DNA of 64,000 nt from Natronocalculus amylovorans (GCF_023638035.1 NZ_JAKRVX010000009.1:40328-104327); one strand, 5' to 3'. Shown: positions 43,458-53,500, counted from the first letter of the stretch. Made by a program: numbers and translations. The notes: generated from the sequence alone by a model not told the origin.

Positions 43458-44924
43458 ATGAACCTCACCGAACAGATAACATCACGGTTCAAAGTCTTGT
43501 TTCTCAGTGATCTTATTCTAGCGATCAGCAGTGGAATACTCACAGTCGTTCTAGCTCGACTGCTCGATCCCAGCGGGTATGGATTGCTTTTTCTTGCCCT
43601 TACTGTCTTTGGTGTTTTCAGTAAGCTTGCGAGGCTCGGGATCCCGAGATCAGCGAGCCGATATATCGCTGAATATAAAAAAAAGAAACGACACCAGGTT
43701 CCACACATTGTCCGTGCCGCTCTAGTTTTCAACTTGATTACAATAGTAATCACTACAATCACGTTAGCCTTGACCCATCAATACATCGCTGACCTCCTCA
43801 ATGAGCCGGACTTAGCACCGTTGTTAATACTTGGTGTATTTCATATATCTCTATCTTCTTTAACAACTTTTCTTTTAATCATATTCCAAGGGTTTGAAGA
43901 CATAAAATTTGTCGCCGTCTTACAAGTAATCGAACGAGTAATACGAGTTATTCTCGCCGTCGGATTAGTTCTACTCGGTCTAGGAGCTGTTGGCGCACTC
44001 TGGGGATACATCCTCAGTTTCGTCGTATCTGTGGTCATTGGATTTATTTATCTTTATAAACGGATAGAGGGTTTTCGAGAATCCGGTTCAGTGGTCGAGT
44101 CCGGTCTTCGACGTCGAATCGCTGAGTATGCAGTCCCCATCACCGCAACCCACGCAGCAAACACGTTGGACGGAAAACTGGACACACTCTTGGTTGGCTT
44201 CTTTCTTTCTCCTATCGCGGTGAGTTTCTATGTGATCGGGGAACAGGTCATAAAGTTCGTTGAAACTCCTATGGGTGCGCTTGGATTCACGCTCTCTCCG
44301 AGGTTCGGATCGCAAAAGGCGTCTGGAAATATCGAGCAAGCGTCACGAATCTACGAATCGGCGCTCGTTAACTCGCTACTTCTCTACATCCCAGCTGGAG
44401 CCGGAATAATCCTCGTCGCGGATCCGCTTATTCACCTCCTGTTCGGACCGGATTACAGCGGTGCGATACCTGTTCTTCAGGTTCTGGGACTATATGCGGT
44501 ATTGAAATGTGTAACAAAGCTCACTGATAATGGGTTGGATTACCTCGGGAGAGCTCGAGTGCGCGCAATCGCTAAAGGCCTGACGGCTGTCTTGAATGTG
44601 GTTCTCAACGTCATCCTAATTCCTCTAATTGGCGTCGTCGGAGCAGCTATTGCGACCGTTTTCACGTATTCTCTCTATACATCGGCAAACGTTTTTATCG
44701 TCTCTCAGGAATTCGAACTACGAATCGGATACATTCTCAAGAACGTTGGTTGGATCCTAGGAGTTACGGTGGTAATGTCGGCAGTAGTATTCGTTCTCAC
44801 TGGCTACATCTCAGGATGGGTAACGCTAATTCTGATCGTCGTAGTCGGTGTCATCGTCTGGGCAATATTGTCCGTGCTGGTCGGCCTCTTGGACCTGAAG
44901 CAGGTCCGATCGGTTTTGCTGTAA
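43458..44924 (+). CDS. Oligosaccharide flippase (MATE/Wzx-like)
   Basis: A 488-residue protein with about 12-14 membrane helices (for example LILAISSGILTVVLARLLDP, VLNVVLNVILIPLIGVVGAA and WVTLILIVVVGVIVWAIL). The N-terminal pattern FLSDLILAISSGILTVVLAR then DPSGYGLLFLALTVFGVFS is typical of polysaccharide biosynthesis (Wzx) proteins. It should move lipid-linked sugar across the membrane for assembly on the outer face. In archaea the equivalent is AglR. Its codon use is AT-richer than the flanking minus-strand genes. Confidence 0.87.
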   Translation: MNLTEQITSRFKVLFLSDLILAISSGILTVVLARLLDPSGYGLLFLALTVFGVFSKLARLGIPRSASRYIAEYKKKKRHQVPHIVRAALVFNLITIVITTITLALTHQYIADLLNEPDLAPLLILGVFHISLSSLTTFLLIIFQGFEDIKFVAVLQVIERVIRVILAVGLVLLGLGAVGALWGYILSFVVSVVIGFIYLYKRIEGFRESGSVVESGLRRRIAEYAVPITATHAANTLDGKLDTLLVGFFLSPIAVSFYVIGEQVIKFVETPMGALGFTLSPRFGSQKASGNIEQASRIYESALVNSLLLYIPAGAGIILVADPLIHLLFGPDYSGAIPVLQVLGLYAVLKCVTKLTDNGLDYLGRARVRAIAKGLTAVLNVVLNVILIPLIGVVGAAIATVFTYSLYTSANVFIVSQEFELRIGYILKNVGWILGVTVVMSAVVFVLTGYISGWVTLILIVVVGVIVWAILSVLVGLLDLKQVRSVLL

Positions 44925-45272
44925 AGGCTCGGCGAGGAATAAACGTGGTTAATACGCCATACTATTTCGTATTCAATAATATTGATGATGGTTTATCGAA
45001 GTGTTCAATAAGCGATATGGCAACCAAGTACAATTCAATCATTAAATATAATTCATTTTTGCTAAGGGGGCTTTTCGATGAGTAGGTGAAATTGAGCATC
45101 TCGGAAAGTCAAAAATATCTGCTGACAAATTACCGAAAAGATTCTATATTTATTATTAATTGTGAAAAATAGCAGCTAGTAGAACAGAAACCCTGGGTGT
45201 ATGAAGATACAAGATTGAGACTGAGCAAATGGAGAATGAAAACTGACCTTGACTTCGTTATTTATTTTCTAT
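44925..45272. other. AT-rich intergenic region, nothing recognised
   Basis: About 350 AT-rich bases between the flippase and the 3' end of the convergent membrane protein. No gene is supported. Confidence 0.45.
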
Positions 45273-47108
45273 TTAAAATGAGATCTCGTCTATGGGTTCG
45301 ATAACGTACAGATCGTACCCACCGTTTGACTGGACCTTATTGATGCCCGGTTCGTTGTCGAGATACCTGAAGTCGTCGTGACTAAATCGGAAGCCGTTCC
45401 ATAGGATCGGATCGCGGATGCGATCGGCGTCCGTTACCGGTACGTACATTCGCTGATCATAGTACTCTCTTAACGACTGAGAGGCAAAATGATCGGGGAT
45501 TCCATCATTAATTACATTCCCATCTTCGTCCTCTCGATAATAGGCATCACGCGGTATCTCCCGACCCTGAATCGCGTTTCCGTATCTGTCCACGGACGAG
45601 CGGACAACATCGAATGACATGGTGTCTTCCTGATATTCGAATGTCGTCTCGTAACCGTTTATATGTGCCTCGGTGACGTGGTCAGATGTGTAATAAATGT
45701 ATGGTGAGGAGAAAATGATGGGGAGAGTGAGAACTAAAAATACAACGAGCACCGCGGCAGTGGTTCCACGTGCGGCGCGGGCCGAACTGTGACGGCCGAA
45801 AAAGATCATCGCCCGTCCCAGTGCAATCGCGCCGAGCATTGTAACGAAAACCATAATGGTTCCTTGGTGGCGGAAGTACTGATCGGAGATCCCGCCGATT
45901 AGATAAATGAAAAAGATAGACGAGACCGCGACAAAGCCGCCAATAAAGTACAGCAGTAGCAATCTTTCAGCGTGGGAGTCGGATGTGAACACATCTTGGA
46001 TCAATCGGATCGAGGAGACCTTAGATGAGCGCAGCAGTACACCTATCATGAGGATGGCTGCGAGGACTGAGTAAACAACCGAAACAAGGAACAGTTTCAA
46101 GAATACCTCCTCCACGCTACCACCGACCTGCCCAAGTGAGACACCCCGACTGGCTGCCGTCTGCGCTACTTCTGTTTCGGTAAATGGGACAAGAATCGTG
46201 TCCGCTACCGACGTCCAGAATGTTTCGATATTCTGTACCCAGAGCCAAAAGACAAGTCCGAACACAGCGACAAGCGAGTAGACGAGCTTACCACTCGCTA
46301 CTCCTCGCTTATTTGTCAGGACGGATCGACCGACCTGAAGTGCTGCGATCATTGCAAAGAATACGATTAGGTTCGCAGCTTGCTGTAAATGAAGAAAAAC
46401 AAACATAGTTGAAACCAAGAGGAATATAATCGAATTCGTCCGATTTGGCTCTCGGTAGGCGGCAATAAATGTGTAGATGATCACCGGAGCGTACATGATC
46501 GCTTGGCTCGTCGGGTGGATGTATAAGGAGGGACTCAGGTGATTGATCGGTAGCAGCAAGAATCCGGAGTACAATCCTACATAGGCGAGGCGAGAATCGT
46601 ACGTGAGTCGCCTGATCGTCAGGGGAATAAAAACAAAAAAGCAGACAGTAAAAACGACGACCAGTATCATGAACGTGTGGTGGAGTTCAAGCCCTGTGGC
46701 ATCGCTAAAAACGGATCCAAGGGTGTGAACCACCGGATATCGGTTCACAGTAACACTCATCAACCCGGAGTTCATGTCCCGGACAGTTCCAAGGTGACTC
46801 AATGAGTCAGACGTCCCGATATAGTGATAACCGCGTATGATCGGCAGCGAGAGTATCGTTGTCATCGACAATGCACTTAGAAGGATACCAACATACCGCT
46901 CATGGCTGTTGAAGTTACTAAAAACAACCAGTATCGAAATCAACAGAGAAATACAGATTCCAGTCCAAAATACAATTGGTGTACCCGTATATATTGAGAT
47001 TTCATACCCAGTGACGGGGGTTTGATACGCTGCAGCAGTAGATATACTCACGGCGATAAAGCCGAGAAACAACCAAACCTTTGAGTATTCACTTAACCGA
47101 GTCAGCAT
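45273..47108 (-). CDS. Large multi-pass membrane protein of the glycan locus
   Basis: A 611-residue protein with about 13 membrane helices, then a soluble C-terminal domain (about 475 to the end, beginning SSPYIYYTSDHVTEAHINGY). Between the second and third helix pairs is the motif GTSDSLSHLGTVRDMNSGLM, with an Asp/His pair in a loop, as in membrane glycosyltransferases and EPS polymerases of archaea. Function is inferred from that layout and from the surrounding locus only. It is transcribed convergently with the flippase. Confidence 0.6.
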   Translation of the reverse strand: MLTRLSEYSKVWLFLGFIAVSISTAAAYQTPVTGYEISIYTGTPIVFWTGICISLLISILVVFSNFNSHERYVGILLSALSMTTILSLPIIRGYHYIGTSDSLSHLGTVRDMNSGLMSVTVNRYPVVHTLGSVFSDATGLELHHTFMILVVVFTVCFFVFIPLTIRRLTYDSRLAYVGLYSGFLLLPINHLSPSLYIHPTSQAIMYAPVIIYTFIAAYREPNRTNSIIFLLVSTMFVFLHLQQAANLIVFFAMIAALQVGRSVLTNKRGVASGKLVYSLVAVFGLVFWLWVQNIETFWTSVADTILVPFTETEVAQTAASRGVSLGQVGGSVEEVFLKLFLVSVVYSVLAAILMIGVLLRSSKVSSIRLIQDVFTSDSHAERLLLLYFIGGFVAVSSIFFIYLIGGISDQYFRHQGTIMVFVTMLGAIALGRAMIFFGRHSSARAARGTTAAVLVVFLVLTLPIIFSSPYIYYTSDHVTEAHINGYETTFEYQEDTMSFDVVRSSVDRYGNAIQGREIPRDAYYREDEDGNVINDGIPDHFASQSLREYYDQRMYVPVTDADRIRDPILWNGFRFSHDDFRYLDNEPGINKVQSNGGYDLYVIEPIDEISF

Positions 47109-47752
47109 CTATCTGAGTAAATAGGGTACATTGGCTATAAGCTTACGGACGGTCGAACGGCAAAATACGGACGCCGTAACCAGAGAGTTCAACAGATTAA
47201 TTAATGTTGGTTCTGTCAAATTACATAATAAGTGATATTTTTTCTCGTGTAAGAGATAGAGGTCTCACGCAGCACAATAACCGCATTCATTCTGGCCCCA
47301 ATCTAACGAATTACCTGTGCCACTCGAAGTGATTATTGATTATCATTTGATAGCTCAATTGGGCATCGGGAGAGATATATTTACAGAGATAATCCCAATC
47401 ACAGCAGAAAATATGTGAAATGTCGCCCAATTATCACTATCCCTGTGGGATTAATTTATCTGGGTTTTCAACCAGTATCCCTCCAAAATACTGCAATAGT
47501 GCAATAACGAGAACTACTAATGCCAATTCAACAAGCTATCTGAAATCAAGTTTGGGGACCTCCATACATAGATATTTAACATCAAACGATCTCAAACCTT
47601 CGGGCACCTGTATGACATTTGCTCAGCAAGTCACCTATATTGACCTATCTGATTCTCCGTGATTCAGAGAGGAACGAATGCAAGATACTCGCGTTGTATT
47701 TAACAAGCATTTCTTATCAGGGTGGAAGAATTTCAACAAAGTCTCAAAATTT
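47109..47752. other. Intergenic region, nothing recognised
   Basis: About 640 AT-rich bases. An 80-codon plus-strand frame at 47420-47662 is Ser/Thr/Asn-rich and lacks any recognisable domain, so it is not called. It contains the promoter of the membrane protein (CTTATA about 35 nt before the ATG at 47108). Confidence 0.45.
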
Positions 47753-48580
47753 TTAAATTATGTCCTGCAGATCAGGATGGTCCAGAAGCTCAGATGAGAT
47801 ATCTGCAGCGCCATCTTCTTTGTTGATTCTGTTGCGAATATCCTGCCAGCTTTTGTGTCGAGCAAGGACCACCACAGGGATTGAATCTAATTCTTGAATT
47901 TTGGCGATTGATAGCCGATGTTTTCCTGAGAACCGAAGCGGCGTGCCGTTGCGAGCGATATTAACAGTGACCTCATCCTTCTTGAGGACCGTATTTCTTT
48001 TTAGCCACTGGAACATTCTTGTCTTGCGAGACGGTTTGAGGTCGTTAATGCCGGCGTCAAGTCGCTCTTCGTGGGTCCGATATCCGTTCTCGGCAATTCG
48101 CTCATAAAGACGATCAACTCGGTCACACTTCTTTTTGACGTCGGCACGAGTAGAACAGGTCCAAACCTTGTGCCCTTGTTCTACACGCTTGAGAACCTGT
48201 TGTACGAAGAGAGTGTCTCTCCACGGAACCTCATCTTGGAAATGAGCTTCGAGCGAGCGATAAAATGAGGCGTTGACGCCATCAGTAAACGACTCTTCCT
48301 CGAAGGGTACAGGATCTAAATCCCACTCACCACCCACCACCTTTCCGGCGAGTTCCCACTGATTAGCAAATCGAGGAGAACAGTATTCGATATCATCCGG
48401 CGAAACGTGTATCGTTTTGAAAATATCTGCATCAGTATATTCATGCAAGTGGGAATCAATGGCTCGAACGAAATATGGGTCACTTGGCGGATAGTATTTT
48501 AAATACGGAGATATCGTTTCGAAGGCAGATATTGGGTTGCGAAACGCTTGAAAGACATGTTGGTGCATGTATTGAACCAT
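47753..48580 (-). CDS. ParB/sulfiredoxin-like C-terminal domain protein (tandem copy 1)
   Basis: A 275-residue protein, last gene of the long minus-strand run. The C-terminal block (NIARNGTPLRFSGKHRLSIA then IQELDSIPVVVLARHKSWQ) resembles the ParB/Srx fold, where a D-G-x-H-R-L-type loop binds a nucleotide; the residue pair before HRL is GK here. The middle contains WTCSTRADVKKKCDRVDRLY, also conserved in the neighbouring paralog at 48715-49545. The N-terminal half is specific to this pair. It may be a nucleotide-dependent kinase-like or nuclease-like enzyme acting on glycan or protein; nothing here proves which. Confidence 0.6.
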   Translation of the reverse strand: MVQYMHQHVFQAFRNPISAFETISPYLKYYPPSDPYFVRAIDSHLHEYTDADIFKTIHVSPDDIEYCSPRFANQWELAGKVVGGEWDLDPVPFEEESFTDGVNASFYRSLEAHFQDEVPWRDTLFVQQVLKRVEQGHKVWTCSTRADVKKKCDRVDRLYERIAENGYRTHEERLDAGINDLKPSRKTRMFQWLKRNTVLKKDEVTVNIARNGTPLRFSGKHRLSIAKIQELDSIPVVVLARHKSWQDIRNRINKEDGAADISSELLDHPDLQDII

Positions 48581-48714
48581 GCCCTCTTATTCATCTCGTG
48601 ATTATAAAAGATTGACGCGGATAGAAGTGCTCGGAAGTGACAATCGGGATCGTAACGGTAATATCCAGTGCAGATGTTCATCGTCGCGAAAAGTTCGTTA
48701 TCAAACAGATACGT

Positions 48715-49545
48715 TCATACAAGATCCAGAATGTCAGGATGGGACCGGATCTGATCTTGCAACTCGGACGACTCAATCTGGCCTCGGACAACTTGATCTC
48801 TCAGCCGTTGCCATTTTTTGTGCCGAACCAAAATAACCACTGGGACAGACTCTAAATCCTGGATCTTCGCCATTGCGAGTCGATTCCGACCGTCCTGGAA
48901 AATAAACTCACCGTCTCGACCGACATTGACCGCAATTTCACCCCAAACGACGCGCCCAATGTGATCAAATCCTACACCCTGCTCGTTATATTCGTACAGT
49001 TCATTTTGCGTCTTGTATCCTCCACTTGCGATCCGGTTGTACAATGTATCGAGCTGTTTACAACGACGATCGAACTCATCCCGCGTAGAACAGCCCCAGA
49101 GCGTGGCTCCATTCTTGATTGCGCTCGTCGATTCCTTATAGAAGTCCGTCTCTTCCCACGTGACACCGCGATCGAAGCGTGCCAAAAAGGACCGATAGAC
49201 GGTCGACTCATTGAACCGGGTATCGACCCTGTCCCATTCTCCGCTAAAAACGCGACCCGCCAAGCGGTATTTTGGGTTCCGAAACTGGGGATGTTCGTCT
49301 CTCTTCCTGTTGGTGGAAATCTCTGTCCAGGAGACGGTACGTCGGATGTGTTTCGGATCCACCCAGTAGAGTTGAGCCGGATCGACGGGTGCATCGTATC
49401 GAATGTCTCCGATCGCCGTCGCTGCATGTATCCACAACCGAGTGTACCAGCGCGTGGCAGTCATTCCGAGTTGTTTTACCGATGGATGTGTATCAATCAA
49501 CACGTTCTGTGACTTTCGAAGTACGTGATCTATCGTATCTATCAT
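48715..49545 (-). CDS. ParB/sulfiredoxin-like C-terminal domain protein (tandem copy 2)
   Basis: A 276-residue paralog of the protein at 47753-48580. Shared blocks include WGCSTRDEFDRRCKQLDTLY, GGYKTQNELYEYN, and the C-terminal NVGRDGEFIFQDGRNRLAMA followed by IQDLESVPVVILVRHKKWQ. The loop here is DGRNRL, closer to the ParB/Srx consensus than GKHRL in copy 1. The N-terminal half differs more. It follows the glycosyltransferase at 49580 by 34 bases in the same direction, so both copies are probably on the glycan operon. Confidence 0.62.
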   Translation of the reverse strand: MIDTIDHVLRKSQNVLIDTHPSVKQLGMTATRWYTRLWIHAATAIGDIRYDAPVDPAQLYWVDPKHIRRTVSWTEISTNRKRDEHPQFRNPKYRLAGRVFSGEWDRVDTRFNESTVYRSFLARFDRGVTWEETDFYKESTSAIKNGATLWGCSTRDEFDRRCKQLDTLYNRIASGGYKTQNELYEYNEQGVGFDHIGRVVWGEIAVNVGRDGEFIFQDGRNRLAMAKIQDLESVPVVILVRHKKWQRLRDQVVRGQIESSELQDQIRSHPDILDLV

Positions 49546-49579
49546 TTACTTGGATGTTTGGTTGTATATAGTGTATGAT

Positions 49580-50749
49580 TTATTCGACTACGTTATTAAA
49601 TATGCAGGCGTATCGTTCAAAAACAATATCCAATGAATAGTTTTCTTGAAGATATTGCCTGCCGTTACGCCCCATTTCTGACGCTTCGTCGGTATTTTTC
49701 CACAGCATCGAAATGTGATTGGCCATCCTATCCATCGTTTTCGAGTGAAGTCCAACATTTTGCTCGGAGACGACCCCATCAATGGTATGGTTGAGGGATA
49801 CCACGGGAACGCCGTACCGCCACGCTTCGAGGAAGGTGTTGGGAAAACCCTCGTATTCAGACGTATTTACGAAAGCCACCGCGCGCCTGTAATAACGGTC
49901 AATATTATCCGGTGGGACGAACCCTTCAAATCTAACGTTTGAGAGGGCCTCTGCCTCGTACCTGATTTTTTCCCGGTACGATTTATTCTGTGACCAGCCA
50001 ACGATCACAAATTCAATGTGTGGTAATTGCTCGGCCAACCTGATGAGTCGGTCGGGCTTCTTTTGTTCGCTATCGAGGCTACCGACCCAGAGGACGTGAG
50101 ATCGCTCGTCCATCTCCAAGAGTTTGTTTCGCGGTGGAACAGTGTATGCGTTCGCCACGACAGTCGACCGTATTCCCAACACATCGTTAAGAATACGCTG
50201 TTGATAATCAGTCTGTGAAATTACGTAGTCTGATCGCCTAATCGCGTCGACGTACGCCAGTTTCGGAAGCGTACGGCGGAACACCCCGTGATGTCTGGCG
50301 AGGTTATTTAACTCCACGTTTGAATCGTTGGCCACGCAGTAGACGAGGTTTTCTCCGAGCATTTTGCAACAGTAGCTCGACAGGATACAAAGGGGAGGAT
50401 TTCCTCGAACATAGAACACGTCAGCATCAATGCGGTGGACTGACCGTAGTAATTTAATCAGCGCTTCCGGTGTGCGGGTCAGGTCGTTCGTGGTGGGAAG
50501 CGTTTTCCACACGTTGAATCCGTCGATCCGTTCGTACTCGTCATCCTCTGTCTCGAAGGTAATGAACGAGATATGGTGTCCTTCTTTCCGAAAACGCGTT
50601 GCGAGCAGGTGCTGCTGTCTCTCAGCACCGCCCACTGTTTTTTGACTTCCCGGCTTAAGATAGCCATAAATGTACGGACAAATGAAACAAATGTGCAGTC
50701 GTGACGTGTTTTCCCCAGCCTTCTCTTCTGGGCGTGTCTGACTTGTCAT
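49580..50749 (-). CDS. GT4 family glycosyltransferase
   Basis: A 389-residue protein. It starts with a Gly-rich acceptor loop region (YGYLKPGSQKTVGGAERQQH) and has the C-terminal nucleotide-sugar site EGFPNTFLEAWRYGVPVVSL, with the GT-B fold E-x7-E motif. It should transfer a sugar from an NDP-sugar to a lipid-linked glycan in the cytoplasm. Its ATG overlaps the stop of the Cys-rich gene by one base, so translation is coupled. Confidence 0.87.
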   Translation of the reverse strand: MTSQTRPEEKAGENTSRLHICFICPYIYGYLKPGSQKTVGGAERQQHLLATRFRKEGHHISFITFETEDDEYERIDGFNVWKTLPTTNDLTRTPEALIKLLRSVHRIDADVFYVRGNPPLCILSSYCCKMLGENLVYCVANDSNVELNNLARHHGVFRRTLPKLAYVDAIRRSDYVISQTDYQQRILNDVLGIRSTVVANAYTVPPRNKLLEMDERSHVLWVGSLDSEQKKPDRLIRLAEQLPHIEFVIVGWSQNKSYREKIRYEAEALSNVRFEGFVPPDNIDRYYRRAVAFVNTSEYEGFPNTFLEAWRYGVPVVSLNHTIDGVVSEQNVGLHSKTMDRMANHISMLWKNTDEASEMGRNGRQYLQENYSLDIVFERYACIFNNVVE

Positions 50750-51174
50750 TAGACGAGGTCCCCGTAGATGTCGGTTATCTGATCTCCGATTCGACCCCGC
50801 TTCAAGGAATTGGTTATTTTAAACCTGCACATAATACAATCATAATGTTGAATTTTAGTATCCTCTAGTAGTCTATTCGTTTTGGACATAACCACAAATA
50901 AAGGATCGCCACAAAAAGTGATTTTAACCTCTTCAATATCCTCGCAGCAAAAGTTTGATAACAGACAGAGAATTGTATTATTTTGATAACCGAACATTTT
51001 GCCATCGTAGCAAGGAAGTGGTTTTGATAGGTTTTCGGGAATACGTGGTGATTTGTTCATAAAGCGGTGCGTTTTCCAGATGTTAGATTTGTGGATCTGT
51101 TCGCACGACTCTTCACACCCAATAGAAGATTCGTGTTCTCGAGCCAAACAGATGGTCTTGTTCCCCATGATCAT
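50749..51174 (-). CDS. Cysteine-rich 141-residue protein between two glycosyltransferases
   Basis: A 141-residue protein with ten or more Cys: CLAREHESSIGCEESCEQ near the N-terminus, SNFCCEDIEEVKITFCG in the middle and HYDCIMCRFKI near the end. Pairs such as C-x3-C and CC, and CIMC, could bind a metal or form disulfides. Composition is Lys/Asn/Ile-rich, unlike the acidic neighbours, which suggests transfer. Its ATG overlaps the previous gene's stop by four bases and its stop overlaps the next gene's ATG, so it is embedded in the operon. I recognise no family. Confidence 0.6.
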   Translation of the reverse strand: MIMGNKTICLAREHESSIGCEESCEQIHKSNIWKTHRFMNKSPRIPENLSKPLPCYDGKMFGYQNNTILCLLSNFCCEDIEEVKITFCGDPLFVVMSKTNRLLEDTKIQHYDCIMCRFKITNSLKRGRIGDQITDIYGDLV

Positions 51175-52199
51175 ATGATCTCTTGATTGTGATCTTCTGT
51201 ATCCTCAAGAAGCGATTCATAAATAGCTACGATCCGCTCGCCCATTCGATCGAGGCTTACTTCTTCTACGTACTCTCTTCCGTCAGATCGACCACCGGTT
51301 TGGAGAACGGTTACGAGGGCGTCTTTTAGCTCTGAATCGTCCGAGCAGACGTACGAATTAGATACCGGATCGAGTCGCTCTCTTACATCACCGACGTCGC
51401 TCGAGACAACCGGTACGTTACAGGCCATTGCTTCTTTGACAGTATTCGGTGATCCTTCGCGAAGGGAAGGTAAGAGAAGCACGTCTGCAGCGTTATAATA
51501 TTGTGGCATGTCTTCATGGTCAACACCAGAAATGGTCTGCAGTTGTACCGTTTCGTCAAGTGCCATATTCGCTTGCTCAACTAGCTGCTCAGCGATGTGA
51601 TACCGTTTTTTTGTCTGACTCTTCGGATACGGAAATATCACGTGGAGATCGGCAGCGTTCCAACCGACCGCTTTTTTCGACGCTGTCTGATCCATCGGTC
51701 TAAACCTTGACGTGTCAACACCGCTTGGAATAATGGTTGCATCGCAAGGTAGTACATTTTTCATCTCCTCGTTCCTGACGATAATCTCGTTACTACGTTT
51801 GGCGCAGATTTTCGTTATTTCGGATTGGTACCCGGCCAACCGGTTACCCAACAGATCGTCGCCCCAAAGTGTCAGTACGATCGGACGCTGAGGCTGAAGC
51901 AGACCTAGCGGAGCGACAACGCCCGAATTGACGTGGATAATATCGTAGTCTGTCTGCAACGTCGATTGAACGATTTTCGGATAGAACAATGATCCCCGTA
52001 TTGCGTAATAAATCGGATTATGGCCGTACACTTTACGTAACAGTCCGTCGTGAATCTGCTTTTTCTTACGAGAGTCGGGAGGATAATACAGTACGTCACA
52101 GTCGATGCCGAGCCCTCTGAGCACTCGAACTTGTTCGTGGAAGAACTCCATTCCAGAGCTTGCGATTTGTAGAACTTTCAGTGTTTCATTGGAACTCAT
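51171..52199 (-). CDS. GT4 family glycosyltransferase
   Basis: A 342-residue GT-B fold enzyme. It has VLQIASSGMEFFHEQVRVLR at the start, the central IIPSGVDTSRFRP linker, and the donor-site motif SLREGSPNTVKEAMACNVPV then VSSDVGDV. It adds a sugar to the growing lipid-linked oligosaccharide; donor and linkage are unknown. It sits one base after the ATP-grasp gene's stop and is coupled to the Cys-rich gene by an ATGA overlap. Confidence 0.87.
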   Translation of the reverse strand: MSSNETLKVLQIASSGMEFFHEQVRVLRGLGIDCDVLYYPPDSRKKKQIHDGLLRKVYGHNPIYYAIRGSLFYPKIVQSTLQTDYDIIHVNSGVVAPLGLLQPQRPIVLTLWGDDLLGNRLAGYQSEITKICAKRSNEIIVRNEEMKNVLPCDATIIPSGVDTSRFRPMDQTASKKAVGWNAADLHVIFPYPKSQTKKRYHIAEQLVEQANMALDETVQLQTISGVDHEDMPQYYNAADVLLLPSLREGSPNTVKEAMACNVPVVSSDVGDVRERLDPVSNSYVCSDDSELKDALVTVLQTGGRSDGREYVEEVSLDRMGERIVAIYESLLEDTEDHNQEII

Positions 52200-52200
52200 T

Positions 52201-53379
52201 TTACCACCCTCTATCGAAAATCAACTGCCGTTTTTCGGTATCAAGCAGAAAGTCAGCACTTTGAGCGAGAGTTCCGATGATCGTGAACGGATCCTCTCGA
52301 GACAATACTCCATAACAGACCGGGATTTTCCTGTCGAATGCGATTTTTTTTATTCGATCTACTCTGTCCCCACCATTCAGTATCCAGAGAATTTCGTTAG
52401 GTAACACCCATCGATAATGAAGATCGGTTCGATACGACTGAGGGTCCGTTGTATCAGTCCCAGTAGCCAAATTGAGTATCACGTTGGGAATATCAACTCC
52501 TGATTTAATCGAGAGCGCAACAGACATCCAGATCCGAGGGTTGACCTCAAGTAGTTTGTAGGTATCATCCACCGGATCGAAGAGCACGTCCATGTGGGCA
52601 GGACCGATCCAATTAATCGCTTCCAATATCGCAAGCATCTCTTCGACCCACGGTTCGGGGTCTGAGCTAACTGCTTGGATTGCTGGACCGCCACTGTCGG
52701 GGTACTGCAGTAGTTCTTTGTACACGTGAACTGCTTGAGGCTTGGACTTCCGATCGAACACCGTCCCGATACTGAAGTGGCCCCCCGAGTGGTCTACGAA
52801 CTCCTGGACGATCGCATTGCCATGTTCGTGTAGTACGGAATGATATGTCGGACGTAGTTCTTGGGGTGTCTCAACACGTTGAATCCCGCGCGATCCCGAA
52901 GCATCGGTTGGTTTCACTAGCACGGGGAAATCAGCTTTTGAACTGATTTCCTCAATCGGCGTCTCTGATGGATAGTATGTAGTGGGTATTGGCACTCCAA
53001 CTTGTTCAGCAAGTTTTGCACAACGATGCTTATCATTCAGCCGTTGGATTTTCTCGGGCGTATCTACCAACATGTTGGTATCAGTTGGTAGCTGATCCTG
53101 AATCTCGGCCAGTGCAATTGTTGTCGTGTCCCTGGTCGGAAGCACAAAGTCGTACTGCTCTTGCTGTATGAGTTTCAAGATATATGTCTTAAAACCATCC
53201 ATATCATCCTCGGCTGATGGGTAGACGTGGCTTTCACTCGTGAATTTCGAGTACGCTGTGATATTACGTTTAAAAGATTCTCCAACGTGAACGTCCATCC
53301 CCTCACGTCCAAGTTTCCGGACAAATGCCAGACACGAGAGAGTCCGTCCGTCGGTTATCAGTATTTTGTTCGTTTCCAT
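52201..53379 (-). CDS. ATP-grasp ligase, carboxylate-amine/thiol type (copy 1)
   Basis: A 392-residue protein. The ATP-grasp B and C domains are visible: FPVLVKPTDASGSRGIQRVE for the phosphate-clamping loop, AIVQEFVDHSGGHFSIGTVF, and the metal-binding GPAHMDVLFDPVDDTYKLLE then VNPRIW. Such enzymes activate a carboxylate as acyl phosphate and attach an amine or thiol, as in D-Ala ligase or peptide-cofactor synthesis. In surface loci they add amino acids or peptides to sugars. The first copy of two in this operon; the second is at 54303. Confidence 0.84.
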   Translation of the reverse strand: METNKILITDGRTLSCLAFVRKLGREGMDVHVGESFKRNITAYSKFTSESHVYPSAEDDMDGFKTYILKLIQQEQYDFVLPTRDTTTIALAEIQDQLPTDTNMLVDTPEKIQRLNDKHRCAKLAEQVGVPIPTTYYPSETPIEEISSKADFPVLVKPTDASGSRGIQRVETPQELRPTYHSVLHEHGNAIVQEFVDHSGGHFSIGTVFDRKSKPQAVHVYKELLQYPDSGGPAIQAVSSDPEPWVEEMLAILEAINWIGPAHMDVLFDPVDDTYKLLEVNPRIWMSVALSIKSGVDIPNVILNLATGTDTTDPQSYRTDLHYRWVLPNEILWILNGGDRVDRIKKIAFDRKIPVCYGVLSREDPFTIIGTLAQSADFLLDTEKRQLIFDRGW

Positions 53380-53500
53380 ATTTTGTCGCTTTGTAATTGA
53401 AGTAAATCCCGTTATCTGACGTGGAAGTTAGTCATCTACGGCTCAGCACCGCAACATTGCATTTTTGATAACGTCGTGTTAAATAGTCATCACCGCCGAA

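Noticed and set aside
47420..47662. 80-codon plus-strand frame in the AT-rich gap
   Set aside because: Ser/Thr/Asn-rich, no domain, no start signal; composition fits random AT-rich DNA.
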